61,441 nucleotides of DNA. It comes from an uncultured Pelagibacteraceae bacterium. Its GTDB lineage: Bacteria > Pseudomonadota > Alphaproteobacteria > Pelagibacterales > Pelagibacteraceae. Shown here in pieces: positions 41,375 to 50,443 of this stretch; the stretch's first letter is position 1, and each line of letters starts with the position of its first letter. A program made the position numbers and the translations under genes. The DNA is taken from contig CACLEJ010000006.1 in assembly GCA_902605865.1 (NCBI GenBank), positions 1 through 61,441 of the forward strand, given 5' to 3'. The notes below the pieces were generated by a model. It ran no database searches. It saw only the letters and a program-made list of their open reading frames with translations, and had not been told where the DNA came from.

Positions 41375-43019
41375 ATTAAATAAACACTCTGAACGTTCTG
41401 AAAAATATAATGACAGTTTTTCATTCAAAGAAAATAAGTCATATCTAAAAATATCTTTTGAGAGGATTGCTTTTATTTTCTTTGTATTTTTTATCTTGGC
41501 AATTATTTTTTCATCAAAAGTAATATTATTGAGTATAAAAAAAATTCCTGAAATTAAAAAAATAGTTAAAAAAGAAAATTTCAGATCTAGTATCTTAGAT
41601 AATGAGGGAAATATTTTAGCTAAAAGTGTTCCTGTAATTAATTTGGGGATTAATCCTAATTTAGTAATTAATAAAGAAAAATTATTAATTTCTCTTAAAT
41701 TAATCTTTCCTAATAAAAGTTTTGCGAAGGAAATGTATGGAAAAAAATTTTTTTATGTAAAAAAAAAAATAAGTCCTAAAAAACTTGATGAAGTTCTGCT
41801 TTTGGGAGATAAATCTTTTATTCAAGAAGATAGCATAGCAAGAGTTTATCCTAACGGGAATTTATTTAGTCATGTGATTGGTCAAATTGATAATGATAAT
41901 AATGGTATATCGGGTATTGAAAAAGCTTTTGATTACGAGCTTAAAACTACAAAAGAACCTTTAATATTAACTCTTGATAAAGATCTTCAATATTTAATTA
42001 AAGAGGAATTATCAAAATCTAAAGATATATTTCAAAATATTGGGAGTGCTGCGATTTTAATGGATATTAATAATGGTAATATCTTGTCAATGCTTTCTCT
42101 CCCAGATTTTGATCTTAATAAAAGAGAAGAAATAAATGATGTAAAATATATAAATAGAGCAACAAAAGGTGTTTATGAATTTGGATCTGTTTTTAAAACA
42201 TTTACTTTGGCTGCAGGTTTACAGTACAATGTTGTGGAACCAGAAACAGAATTTAAAGATCTTAAAAAAAGAATTACTTGTGCAGGAAATTCTATATCTG
42301 AGTATGATGATAAAATACCATCAGATTTAACAGCTGAGGAAATTCTGATAAGATCAGGAAATATTGGATCAGTTAGGATAGCTGAAAAGGTTGGTATTGA
42401 GAATTATAATGAGTTTCTTCAAACTATTGGGATTATATCAAACTTAGAATTTGATATACAAGAAGTAGGTACAACTCAATTAGGAAGATGGGGCAAATGT
42501 AAACTCGCAACAGTTGCATTCGGTCATGGAATTGCAACAACTTTATTACAACTTTCAAAAGGGTATTCAATTATAAGTAATGGAGGATACGAGGTAATAC
42601 CAACATTATTAAAGAAGGAAAAATTAAAAAGACAAAGAATACTTAATGAAAACTTATCAGAAACTATAAATCCTATTCTTAGAAAAATAGTATCAACAAA
42701 AGAAGGAACTGCAGGTTTTGCAAATGTGAAAGGCTACGAAATTGGAGGAAAAACTGGTACTGCGGATCAACCATCAAAGGGTGGCTATTCCAAAAAAAAG
42801 GTTAACACCTTTGCCTCAGTCTTCCCAACCTCAGATCCAAAATTTCTATTAGCAGTAATGTTGGATGAACCAAAAGCAAATAGAGAATTTGTATATCATT
42901 ATAGAGACGATAGATATCCTTACAAAGGTAATTGGAGAAATACCGCAGGTTGGACTACTGTATGGGTAACTGGTCAGATAATGGATAAAATCGGGCCAAT
43001 TTTAGCCACAAAATATTAA
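41367..43019 (+). CDS. ftsI: Septal peptidoglycan transpeptidase FtsI (PBP3)
   Basis: A class B penicillin-binding protein for septal cross-linking, partner of FtsW. A cytoplasmic tail and one membrane helix (about 30-52) precede the dimerisation domain (FRSSILDNEGNILAKSVP). In the transpeptidase domain, the active-site SxxK is SVFK (about 274-277, in EFGSVFKTFTLAAG), SxN is SGN (about 330-332) and KTGT is in GGKTGTADQ (about 462-465). The start was taken as ATG 41367; a TTG one codon upstream is also possible. At 550 aa it is typical. It lies between ftsL and murEF. Confidence 0.95.
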   Translation: MNELNKHSERSEKYNDSFSFKENKSYLKISFERIAFIFFVFFILAIIFSSKVILLSIKKIPEIKKIVKKENFRSSILDNEGNILAKSVPVINLGINPNLVINKEKLLISLKLIFPNKSFAKEMYGKKFFYVKKKISPKKLDEVLLLGDKSFIQEDSIARVYPNGNLFSHVIGQIDNDNNGISGIEKAFDYELKTTKEPLILTLDKDLQYLIKEELSKSKDIFQNIGSAAILMDINNGNILSMLSLPDFDLNKREEINDVKYINRATKGVYEFGSVFKTFTLAAGLQYNVVEPETEFKDLKKRITCAGNSISEYDDKIPSDLTAEEILIRSGNIGSVRIAEKVGIENYNEFLQTIGIISNLEFDIQEVGTTQLGRWGKCKLATVAFGHGIATTLLQLSKGYSIISNGGYEVIPTLLKKEKLKRQRILNENLSETINPILRKIVSTKEGTAGFANVKGYEIGGKTGTADQPSKGGYSKKKVNTFASVFPTSDPKFLLAVMLDEPKANREFVYHYRDDRYPYKGNWRNTAGWTTVWVTGQIMDKIGPILATKY

Positions 43020-43030
43020 GACCGTAAATC

Positions 43031-45877
43031 ATGTTACTCAAAGACTACTTTCCAAATTTACATAAAAAATATCATGAATTAGGCTTTAAAGGGATAGCTT
43101 TTAATTCCAAAGAGGTTAAAGGTGGGTATATTTTTTTTGCATTTAAAGGAAGTAATACAGATGGTAACTTATTTATAAAAGATGCAATTAAAAATGGATC
43201 TAAAATAATAATTTCTGACAAAATAAAAATTAATAATTTTAAGAATGACATATTGTTTTTAAATGCTAAAAATCCTAGAAATTTACTAGCTCAATTTAGT
43301 TCAAAAATATTTAATAAGAAGCCAAACAATCTGATCGCCGTCACGGGCACTAATGGAAAATCTTCAATAGCAAACTTTTATTTTCAAATTTTAAATTTAA
43401 ATAAAATTAAAGTCGCTTCGATTGGAACATTAGGAGTAGATGGTATAAAAATAAGAAATAAAATTTCAAATACTACGTTTGATACAATACAAATAAATAA
43501 AATTTTAGAAAAATTAAAAGAAAAAAAAATCGAAAATGTTATTTTGGAAGCCTCAAGTCATGGATTAAACCAAAATAGATTAGATGGATTAAAATTCGAT
43601 ATTGGTATATTTACAAATTTATCTAGAGATCATCTAGACTATCATAGATCTTATAAAAATTATTTAAATTCAAAATTATTATTATTTAAAAAATTATTGA
43701 AAAAAAAGTCTTATGCTATTTATGATGAAGATTTAAAAACTTCATCAAATTTAAACCGAATTTCTAAATCAAATAAAATCGAAAAATTTACAATAGGAAA
43801 TAAAAAATCAAGTTTTACAATACTAGAACACCAATTTTTAAAAGACGAACAGAATATAATATTTAGATTTGATAAAAGGGAATATTCTTTTTCAACTAAA
43901 TTAATTGGACGAGTACAAATTAAAAATTTACTAATGGCAATTATGGCTGCAATTAAAAGCAAAATTCCATTAGAAAAAATTTTAAAAATTACCCAAAAAA
44001 TAAAGCCAGTAAATGGAAGATTAGAAAAAATTGGAAGACTTTATAATAATGGAATTATCATTCTTGATTATGCACATACACCAGATGCTTTAAGAACATG
44101 CATTAAAAATGTGAAGGAACAATTTAAATTAAGAAAAATTAATCTTGTATTTGGATGTGGAGGAGAGCGAGATAAGCCCAAAAGAAAAATAATGGGTATA
44201 ATTGCTAATAGATATTGTGATAAAATATATTTAACTGATGACAATCCAAGAAGTGAAGATCCGAAAAAAATAAGAAGAGATATCAAATCTAATATTCCAA
44301 AGAATAAAGTATTAGAAATACCATCAAGAGAAAGTGCAATAAAATCAGCAATTTTGAATATAAAATCAAACGAGGTAGTTATTATAGCTGGAAAAGGCCA
44401 TGAAGTTTATCAAGAATATATCACAAAAAAGTTTTTTTCAGATAAAAAATGTATTGAAAAATATATTAAGATCAAAAATAAATCACTAGATAGAAATTGG
44501 AAATCAAATATTGTTTCAGAAATAACTAAAAAAAAAATAAAAAGAAATATTTATATTAATGAAGCCTCAATTGATTCTAGAAAAACAAAAAAAAACAATA
44601 TTTTCTTTGGCATAAAAGGAAAAAACTTTGATGGAAATAAATTTGTTAATCAAGCTTTTAAAAATGGAGCCTCTATCTCGATTAATGAAAATAAAAAAAA
44701 AAATAAATTTAAAAATAATATATACGTAAAAAACTCATTAAAAACATTTTCAGAAATTGCCAAACTGATAAGAGTTTCATCAAATATTTCCTCTATAGCA
44801 ATCACAGGATCTTCAGGCAAAACATCATTAAAAGAGATGTTGGGACAAATGATGAGTAAAATATATCAAACATCTTATTCAAAAAAATCTTTTAACAACA
44901 AATATGGAGTTCCAATTTCTTTATTTAACATAAATAAAGAAGATAAAATTGGTATTTTTGAAGTTGGGATGGATAAGAAAGGAGAGATTGATTTTTTAAC
45001 TAAAAAGATAATACCTAATATTGGCATTATCACTAATATTTCATATGCACATATCAAAAACTTTAAAAACTTAAAAGGTGTGGCCCATGCCAAATCAGAG
45101 ATAATTAATAATATTGTTGAAGATGGTTCGATCATATTAAATGCTGATGATAAATTCTTCAAATTTTTTAAATCTTTATCTAAAAAAAAAAAATTAAGAA
45201 TAATTTCATTTGGAATCAAAAAAAAATCAGATGTGAGTTTAATTAATATTAATAAAGGAAAATTTAATTCTGTTATTTATATAAAAAACAACAAAAAAAA
45301 ATTGAAATTTGTTATTAAAAAAAATTTAGAGAATTATATTTATAATATTTTATCAACTTTAGCAGTGATATCTGTATATTTTGATCTAGAAAAATTAGAT
45401 AAATCTTTCTTTAATGATTATCGATTTCCAGAGGGAAGAGGAGATTTAAATATAATCAAATTAAAAAGAAAAAAAATTAACCTAATTGATGAAAGTTATA
45501 ATTCTAACCCTTTGTCTCTTCAATTTGCATTAAATAAATTAAATAACTTAAATACTAAATCTAAAAGAAAATTAATTCTTTTAGGGGATATGTTAGAACT
45601 GGGTAAATATTCAAAAAAACTTCACAGAGAGGCGGCCCAGTATATTAATGACACAAAAATTGACAAAGTTTATGTATATGGCAAGGACGTTATTGAAACA
45701 TTTAACAAAATTAAACCACAAAAAAGAGGAAAAATATTAAATTCAAAACAAGATATCTTAAATTTTATGATAAGTGATATTAAGAATGGTGAATATTTAA
45801 TGATTAAAGGTTCCAACTCCACAGGTCTAAATAAAATAAGTCAAAGCTTAAAAGTAGGAAAAATAAATGCTTTTTAG
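43031..45877 (+). CDS. murEF: MurE-MurF fusion: UDP-MurNAc-tripeptide and pentapeptide ligase
   Basis: One 948-codon frame encodes two Mur ligases. MurE half (about 1-490): P-loop AVTGTNGKSS (about 103-112), EASSHGLNQNRLDG, NLSRDHLDYH, LDYAHTPDAL and DNPRSEDP (DNPR at 404-407, which marks meso-diaminopimelate specificity), then AGKGHEVYQE. MurF half (about 505-948): DSRKTKKNNIFFGIKG, P-loop ITGSSGKTS (591-599), GVPISLFN, EVGMDKKGEIDFL, DESYNSNPLSLQFAL and LLGDMLELG. No stop or frameshift separates them, so m-DAP addition and D-Ala-D-Ala addition lie on one polypeptide. It overlaps mraY by 11 nt. Confidence 0.95.
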   Translation: MLLKDYFPNLHKKYHELGFKGIAFNSKEVKGGYIFFAFKGSNTDGNLFIKDAIKNGSKIIISDKIKINNFKNDILFLNAKNPRNLLAQFSSKIFNKKPNNLIAVTGTNGKSSIANFYFQILNLNKIKVASIGTLGVDGIKIRNKISNTTFDTIQINKILEKLKEKKIENVILEASSHGLNQNRLDGLKFDIGIFTNLSRDHLDYHRSYKNYLNSKLLLFKKLLKKKSYAIYDEDLKTSSNLNRISKSNKIEKFTIGNKKSSFTILEHQFLKDEQNIIFRFDKREYSFSTKLIGRVQIKNLLMAIMAAIKSKIPLEKILKITQKIKPVNGRLEKIGRLYNNGIIILDYAHTPDALRTCIKNVKEQFKLRKINLVFGCGGERDKPKRKIMGIIANRYCDKIYLTDDNPRSEDPKKIRRDIKSNIPKNKVLEIPSRESAIKSAILNIKSNEVVIIAGKGHEVYQEYITKKFFSDKKCIEKYIKIKNKSLDRNWKSNIVSEITKKKIKRNIYINEASIDSRKTKKNNIFFGIKGKNFDGNKFVNQAFKNGASISINENKKKNKFKNNIYVKNSLKTFSEIAKLIRVSSNISSIAITGSSGKTSLKEMLGQMMSKIYQTSYSKKSFNNKYGVPISLFNINKEDKIGIFEVGMDKKGEIDFLTKKIIPNIGIITNISYAHIKNFKNLKGVAHAKSEIINNIVEDGSIILNADDKFFKFFKSLSKKKKLRIISFGIKKKSDVSLININKGKFNSVIYIKNNKKKLKFVIKKNLENYIYNILSTLAVISVYFDLEKLDKSFFNDYRFPEGRGDLNIIKLKRKKINLIDESYNSNPLSLQFALNKLNNLNTKSKRKLILLGDMLELGKYSKKLHREAAQYINDTKIDKVYVYGKDVIETFNKIKPQKRGKILNSKQDILNFMISDIKNGEYLMIKGSNSTGLNKISQSLKVGKINAF

Positions 45878-46952
45878 TCTATTTTCTAACTTAGTCGAAA
45901 TTTTTAGTTTTCTTAATGTTTTTAAATATTTAACTGTGAGAACTGGTCTAGCAATGTTCACATCAATGACAGTAGTTTTTTTAGTTGGAGGACCACTAAT
46001 CAATTATTTTTCTTCAAACCAGATTCATGACCCAATCAGAGAAGATGGACCTAGTGATCATATAGTTAAAAAAATAGGAACCCCTACCATGGGAGGTTTA
46101 ATGATTTTGCTAGGTATTTTCTCAGGTGTTATATTATGGGGGGATTTTTCAAATCCTTATAATTGGTTCTTACTTTATATAGTTGGATCTTTTGGATTAC
46201 TTGGAGCTTATGATGATTATCGAAAAATAAAAAAAAATAATTCAAATGGTATAAGTTCAAAAACAAAGATTTCAATTCAAATTATTTTAGCATTAGTTGG
46301 AATTTTTATACTTTATTATTATAGTGGGTCTAATGAACTCCAAAACCTATATTTCCCATTTTTTAAAAACTTAATAATTAATTTAGGTTGGTTTTTCATT
46401 CCATTTTATCTTTTTGTTATTGTGGGGTCATCTAATGCAGTTAACTTGACAGATGGACTAGATGGCTTAGCTACAGTGCCTGTAATATTAGTTGCAGCAT
46501 GTTTTGCTTTTATTAGTTATGTAACAGGAAATATAGTTTTTTCAGGATATTTACAAATTACATATATTGAGGGTGTAGGAGAAGCATCGATTTTTTGTGG
46601 AGCAATAATAGGATCTTGTTTAGGTTTCTTATGGTTTAATGCACCGCCAGCCAAAATATTTATGGGTGATACAGGTTCCTTAGCTTTAGGAGGATCATTG
46701 GGGGCAGTTGGTATCATTACTAAACATGAAATTGTTCTTGCAATTACGGGTGGGCTTTTTGTCTTAGAAGCTGTTTCGGTAATTGCTCAAGTGATATCAT
46801 TCAAACTTACTGGCAAAAGGATATTTAAAATGGCACCGATACACCATCATTTTGAAAAAAAAGGATGGCCAGAGTCTACCGTGGTTATAAGATTTTGGAT
46901 CATATCAATTATCTTAGCAATGATAGGACTGGCAACACTAAAATTAAGATAA
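45867..46952 (+). CDS. mraY: Phospho-N-acetylmuramoyl-pentapeptide transferase
   Basis: Integral membrane enzyme that forms lipid I on undecaprenyl phosphate. The 361-aa polytopic protein has HIVKKIGTPTMGG-type segment SDHIVKKIGTPTMGGLMIL, the Asp-rich GAYDDYRKI, NAVNLTDGLDGLA, FMGDTGSLALGG and the cytoplasmic loop MAPIHHHFEKKGWPES with the HHH motif. These are the active-site loops of the family. Its stop overlaps murD start by 1 nt (TAATG). Confidence 0.97.
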   Translation: MLFSLFSNLVEIFSFLNVFKYLTVRTGLAMFTSMTVVFLVGGPLINYFSSNQIHDPIREDGPSDHIVKKIGTPTMGGLMILLGIFSGVILWGDFSNPYNWFLLYIVGSFGLLGAYDDYRKIKKNNSNGISSKTKISIQIILALVGIFILYYYSGSNELQNLYFPFFKNLIINLGWFFIPFYLFVIVGSSNAVNLTDGLDGLATVPVILVAACFAFISYVTGNIVFSGYLQITYIEGVGEASIFCGAIIGSCLGFLWFNAPPAKIFMGDTGSLALGGSLGAVGIITKHEIVLAITGGLFVLEAVSVIAQVISFKLTGKRIFKMAPIHHHFEKKGWPESTVVIRFWIISIILAMIGLATLKLR

Positions 46953-48256
46953 TGAATGAAAAACAAATTTATTTTAAAAATAGAAAAATTTTAATTTATG
47001 GTTTTGGCAAGTCTGGCATATCTTGTTTTAATTTTTTAAAAAGAAATAGTATCTGCTCAATTTTTGATGATAATAAAAAAAATATCCCAGTTAAGTATAA
47101 AAAAAAATTAATAAATATTCACAAATTATCATCTATAAACTTTGATTTTATTGTTTTAAGTCCAGGGATAGATATGAAGAAATGTAAAATTTCCAGCTAT
47201 TTGAAAAAAAATAGGTCAAAAATTATTACTGAACTTGATATATTTGAAATTAGTTATCCAAATATAAATAAGATCACAATTACAGGAACAAATGGTAAAT
47301 CTACTACTTCGAAACTGCTGTACGAAGTTCTTAAAAAAAGTAAAAAAGACGTAAGATTAACTGGTAATATTGGATATCCAATATTAATGGAGAAAAATAT
47401 TAAAAATAATACAATTTTTGTAATTGAGGCATCTTCTTATCAACTTGATTATAGTAAATACTTTAAGTCCAAGTATTCAATTATACTTAATCTAAATCCA
47501 GATCACTTAGAAAGACATGGATCTTTCAAAAATTATGCTGAAGCAAAATTTAAAATAGTGAAATCTCAAAATCAAAATGACTATTTTTTTATTGATAGTG
47601 AAAATAATTTTCTAAATAATTTACTTAAAATTAATCAAATTAAATCCAAATTAATAAAAATTGATTATTTAAAAAATAAAAAATACTTTAGACAAATTGA
47701 TAATATTTACTTTAACAATTCTAGTAATAAAAAAAATCTTAGCTTTGTTTTTGGTATTGCTAAAATATTAAAACTCAATTTAAAAATAGTTATAAATATT
47801 GCAAATAAATTTAAAGGGTTGGATTATAGACAACAAATAATTTATAAATCAAAAAAATTATTAATTATTAACGATTCAAAATCTACTAGTTTCTCATCAA
47901 CAGTCCCATTACTTGAAACTTATAAAAATATCTATTGGATATTGGGAGGACTTGCTAAAAAAGGAGACAAACTAATATTAAAAAAAAAATATATTTCAAA
48001 TATTAGAGCTTATGTTTACGGAAAAGATAGAAATTTTTTTATTAAATCACTTCCAAACCAAATTTCTTATAAATCCTCATCAACACTTAAAGATATTATG
48101 ATAAATTTAAATAATAATATTAAAAACGATTATGCTAAAAAAGTGATTCTTTTTAGTCCTTGTGCTGCATCTTTTGATCAATTCAAAAACTTTGAAGAAA
48201 GAGGAAAATTTTTTAATAAAATTATAAGAGTCATGCTTAAAAAAAATAGAATATGA
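46952..48256 (+). CDS. murD: UDP-N-acetylmuramoyl-L-alanine-D-glutamate ligase
   Basis: Adds D-Glu to UDP-MurNAc-L-Ala. The N-terminal Rossmann-like domain (ILIYGFGKSGISCFNFL) is followed by SPGIDM, P-loop TITGTNGKSTTSKLL, EASSYQLDYS, NLNPDHLERHGSFKNYAEAK with the carbamylated Lys, INDSKSTSFSST and the C-terminal SPCAASFDQFKNFEERG. The start was taken at ATG 46952, overlapping the mraY stop; a longer frame from 46865 runs through mraY and does not match. At 434 aa it is normal but Lys/Ile-rich. Confidence 0.95.
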   Translation: MNEKQIYFKNRKILIYGFGKSGISCFNFLKRNSICSIFDDNKKNIPVKYKKKLINIHKLSSINFDFIVLSPGIDMKKCKISSYLKKNRSKIITELDIFEISYPNINKITITGTNGKSTTSKLLYEVLKKSKKDVRLTGNIGYPILMEKNIKNNTIFVIEASSYQLDYSKYFKSKYSIILNLNPDHLERHGSFKNYAEAKFKIVKSQNQNDYFFIDSENNFLNNLLKINQIKSKLIKIDYLKNKKYFRQIDNIYFNNSSNKKNLSFVFGIAKILKLNLKIVINIANKFKGLDYRQQIIYKSKKLLIINDSKSTSFSSTVPLLETYKNIYWILGGLAKKGDKLILKKKYISNIRAYVYGKDRNFFIKSLPNQISYKSSSTLKDIMINLNNNIKNDYAKKVILFSPCAASFDQFKNFEERGKFFNKIIRVMLKKNRI

Positions 48257-49362
48257 ATAAATATTTAGATACTTTTTACGACTGGTGGAAAAACATAGAT
48301 AAATTTTTATTATTCTTAATTTTAGGTTTATTTTTATTAGGTCTTTTCTTTTCATTAGTTTCAACTTCTCTCATAGCCTCGGACAAATTAGAAACAAAAT
48401 CATATTATTTTTTTTTTAAACATTCTGCTTATATAGCTTTAGCAATTGCGATTTTAATTATATTATCTTTTTTGAGTCAAAAAATTTTAACAAAACTTTC
48501 ATTAATTTTATTCTTAGTCTCATTTCTAAGTTTGCTGTTAGTACCTTTTCTAGGGATTGAGGTAAAAGGATCAAAAAGATGGCTAGATTTGATTTTTTTA
48601 CCAAGATTTCAGCCTGTCGAGATAGTTAAACCCTTTTTTATTGTATCATTGTCATTAATGTTAACTATTCAAAATAGAAGATTATATTTTAAATACTTCT
48701 TAAGTGTTTTATTAATACTTCCAATATTAATGTTGCTTGTTTATCAGCCTGATATTGGTCAAACTCTTTTGATATCAATGGTTTGGTTAGCTTTAATATT
48801 TGTATCTGGAATTAATATCTTTATTTTTTTTATATTCTTTCTTTTTGTTGGTTCAACTGTAAGTTATTTGGTTTTATTTGTTACAAAGTTTGAATATATA
48901 AAAATTAGACTTTTTGCTTTTTTAGATTTAAGTTCTGGGAACAATTATCAAGCCGAAAAAGCAAGTGATGCAATTATTAATGGTGGTTTTTTTGGAAAAG
49001 GTATTGGAGAAGGTACTCTAAATTCGAGAGTTCCCGAGGCACATACTGATTATATAGTTTCAGTTATATCAGAGGAGTTTGGTGCAATAATAGTCATTGG
49101 AATATTATTTTTATATCTAATCTTTTCTTATAGGGTAATTCGAAAAATTAATTTTGTAAATGAAGATTTATCAAAACTTATTTTAAGTGGATGTATTTCT
49201 TTAATTTTGATACAAACTTTTATTCACGTTGGTGTTAACATAAGAGTACTCCCAACTACAGGAATGACCTTACCCTTTCTAAGTTATGGTGGGTCGTCTA
49301 TTGTTAGTACGGCAATTTTATCAGGATTAATTTTAAATTTAACAAAAAGAAAATTAGATTGA
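48253..49362 (+). CDS. ftsW: Septal peptidoglycan polymerase FtsW
   Basis: SEDS-family glycosyltransferase that polymerises lipid II at the septum with FtsI. The 369 aa have about ten membrane helices. Conserved SEDS features are GSKRWLDLIFLPRFQPVEIVKPFFI, VYQPDIGQTLLI, the large loop with NGGFFGKGIGEGTLNSRVPEAHTDYIVSVISEEFG (in parts) and the C-terminal NIRVLPTTGMTLPFLSYGGSS. It begins 4 nt inside murD (ATGA) and ends 4 nt before murG. The dcw context distinguishes it from RodA. Confidence 0.95.
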   Translation: MNKYLDTFYDWWKNIDKFLLFLILGLFLLGLFFSLVSTSLIASDKLETKSYYFFFKHSAYIALAIAILIILSFLSQKILTKLSLILFLVSFLSLLLVPFLGIEVKGSKRWLDLIFLPRFQPVEIVKPFFIVSLSLMLTIQNRRLYFKYFLSVLLILPILMLLVYQPDIGQTLLISMVWLALIFVSGINIFIFFIFFLFVGSTVSYLVLFVTKFEYIKIRLFAFLDLSSGNNYQAEKASDAIINGGFFGKGIGEGTLNSRVPEAHTDYIVSVISEEFGAIIVIGILFLYLIFSYRVIRKINFVNEDLSKLILSGCISLILIQTFIHVGVNIRVLPTTGMTLPFLSYGGSSIVSTAILSGLILNLTKRKLD

Positions 49363-49366
49363 ACTA

Positions 49367-50443
49367 ATGAAAAAAATACTTATCACAACTGGCGGTTCAG
49401 GTGGACATGTAATACCATCATTAAGTATATATGATGCTTTAAAAGATGATTATGAAGTACAAATTTCTACAGATTTAAGAGGATCAAAATATATCAATAA
49501 TAAGAATTATAAATATTCATTAATAGATGCACCAAATTTATTCTCAAATTTATTATTGTTTCCATACAATTTAATTAAATTTTGCAAATCTATAATTACA
49601 TCTTATCGGTATTTAAAATTAAGTAATTTTAATATACTAATTAGTACTGGTGGATATATGTCACTACCTTTGTGTTTGGCTGCAAATTTATTGAATATAA
49701 AAATTTATATTTTTGAACCAAATTCTGTTTTAGGAAGAGCAAACAAATTAATGCTTAGTTTTGCTGAAAGAATTATTTGTTATGATAAAAATTTAAAAGG
49801 TATTTCTAAAAAACTTTTCAATAAGATTTATTTAGTTAAACCATTACTTAGAAAAGAAATCTATAATTATCAAAAAAATGAAAAGACTACAATTACAGGA
49901 AAAAAAAATTTATTAATTATTGGAGGAAGTCAGGGAGCAAAGTTTTTCGATGAATTTATTACTAAAATTATAATTAAACTCTCAAAAACACATAAAATCC
50001 AAGTTTTACAACAAGTAATTAACCTCAATTCAAAAAAAAATATTAAAAAATTATATCAAAAAAACTATATAGAGCACGAATTATTTGACTTTGACGATAA
50101 GTTTTTAGTTAAAGCTGTTAATTATGATCTAGCTATTACAAGATCTGGTGCATCTACAATTTCAGAATTAGGATATTTAAATATTCCATTTGTGGCAATT
50201 CCATTTCCGTATGCTAAAGATAATCATCAATATTACAATGCTGAATATTATGAAAAAAAAAAATCTTGTTGGTTAATTATGCAAAAAGATGTCAATGAAA
50301 AAAGCTTTAAAGACTTGATGATAAAAATATTTGAAGATCAAAATGAATATTTTTCTAAAAAGGATAATTTAATTCGACTTGCCGAAGAAAATAACTGGGA
50401 AAAAAATAAATCTAAACTAATTGAGCTTATAAATGAAAATTGA
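49367..50443 (+). CDS. murG: UDP-GlcNAc:lipid I N-acetylglucosaminyltransferase MurG
   Basis: Converts lipid I to lipid II at the inner face of the membrane. It begins ILITTGGSGGHVIPSLSI, the MurG glycine-rich loop, then LISTGGYMSLPLCLAANLL, FEPNSVLGRANKLM, LLIIGGSQGAKFFDE and the donor-binding ITRSGASTISELGYLNIPFVAIPFPYA (in parts) with DNHQYYNAEY. At 358 aa it is normal. It overlaps murC by 11 nt. Confidence 0.96.
   Translation: MKKILITTGGSGGHVIPSLSIYDALKDDYEVQISTDLRGSKYINNKNYKYSLIDAPNLFSNLLLFPYNLIKFCKSIITSYRYLKLSNFNILISTGGYMSLPLCLAANLLNIKIYIFEPNSVLGRANKLMLSFAERIICYDKNLKGISKKLFNKIYLVKPLLRKEIYNYQKNEKTTITGKKNLLIIGGSQGAKFFDEFITKIIIKLSKTHKIQVLQQVINLNSKKNIKKLYQKNYIEHELFDFDDKFLVKAVNYDLAITRSGASTISELGYLNIPFVAIPFPYAKDNHQYYNAEYYEKKKSCWLIMQKDVNEKSFKDLMIKIFEDQNEYFSKKDNLIRLAEENNWEKNKSKLIELINEN

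Noticed and set aside
46865..46951. Upstream extension of murD
   Set aside because: The 29 extra residues are out-of-frame mraY sequence; MurD homologues begin at the ATG at 46952, which overlaps the mraY stop.
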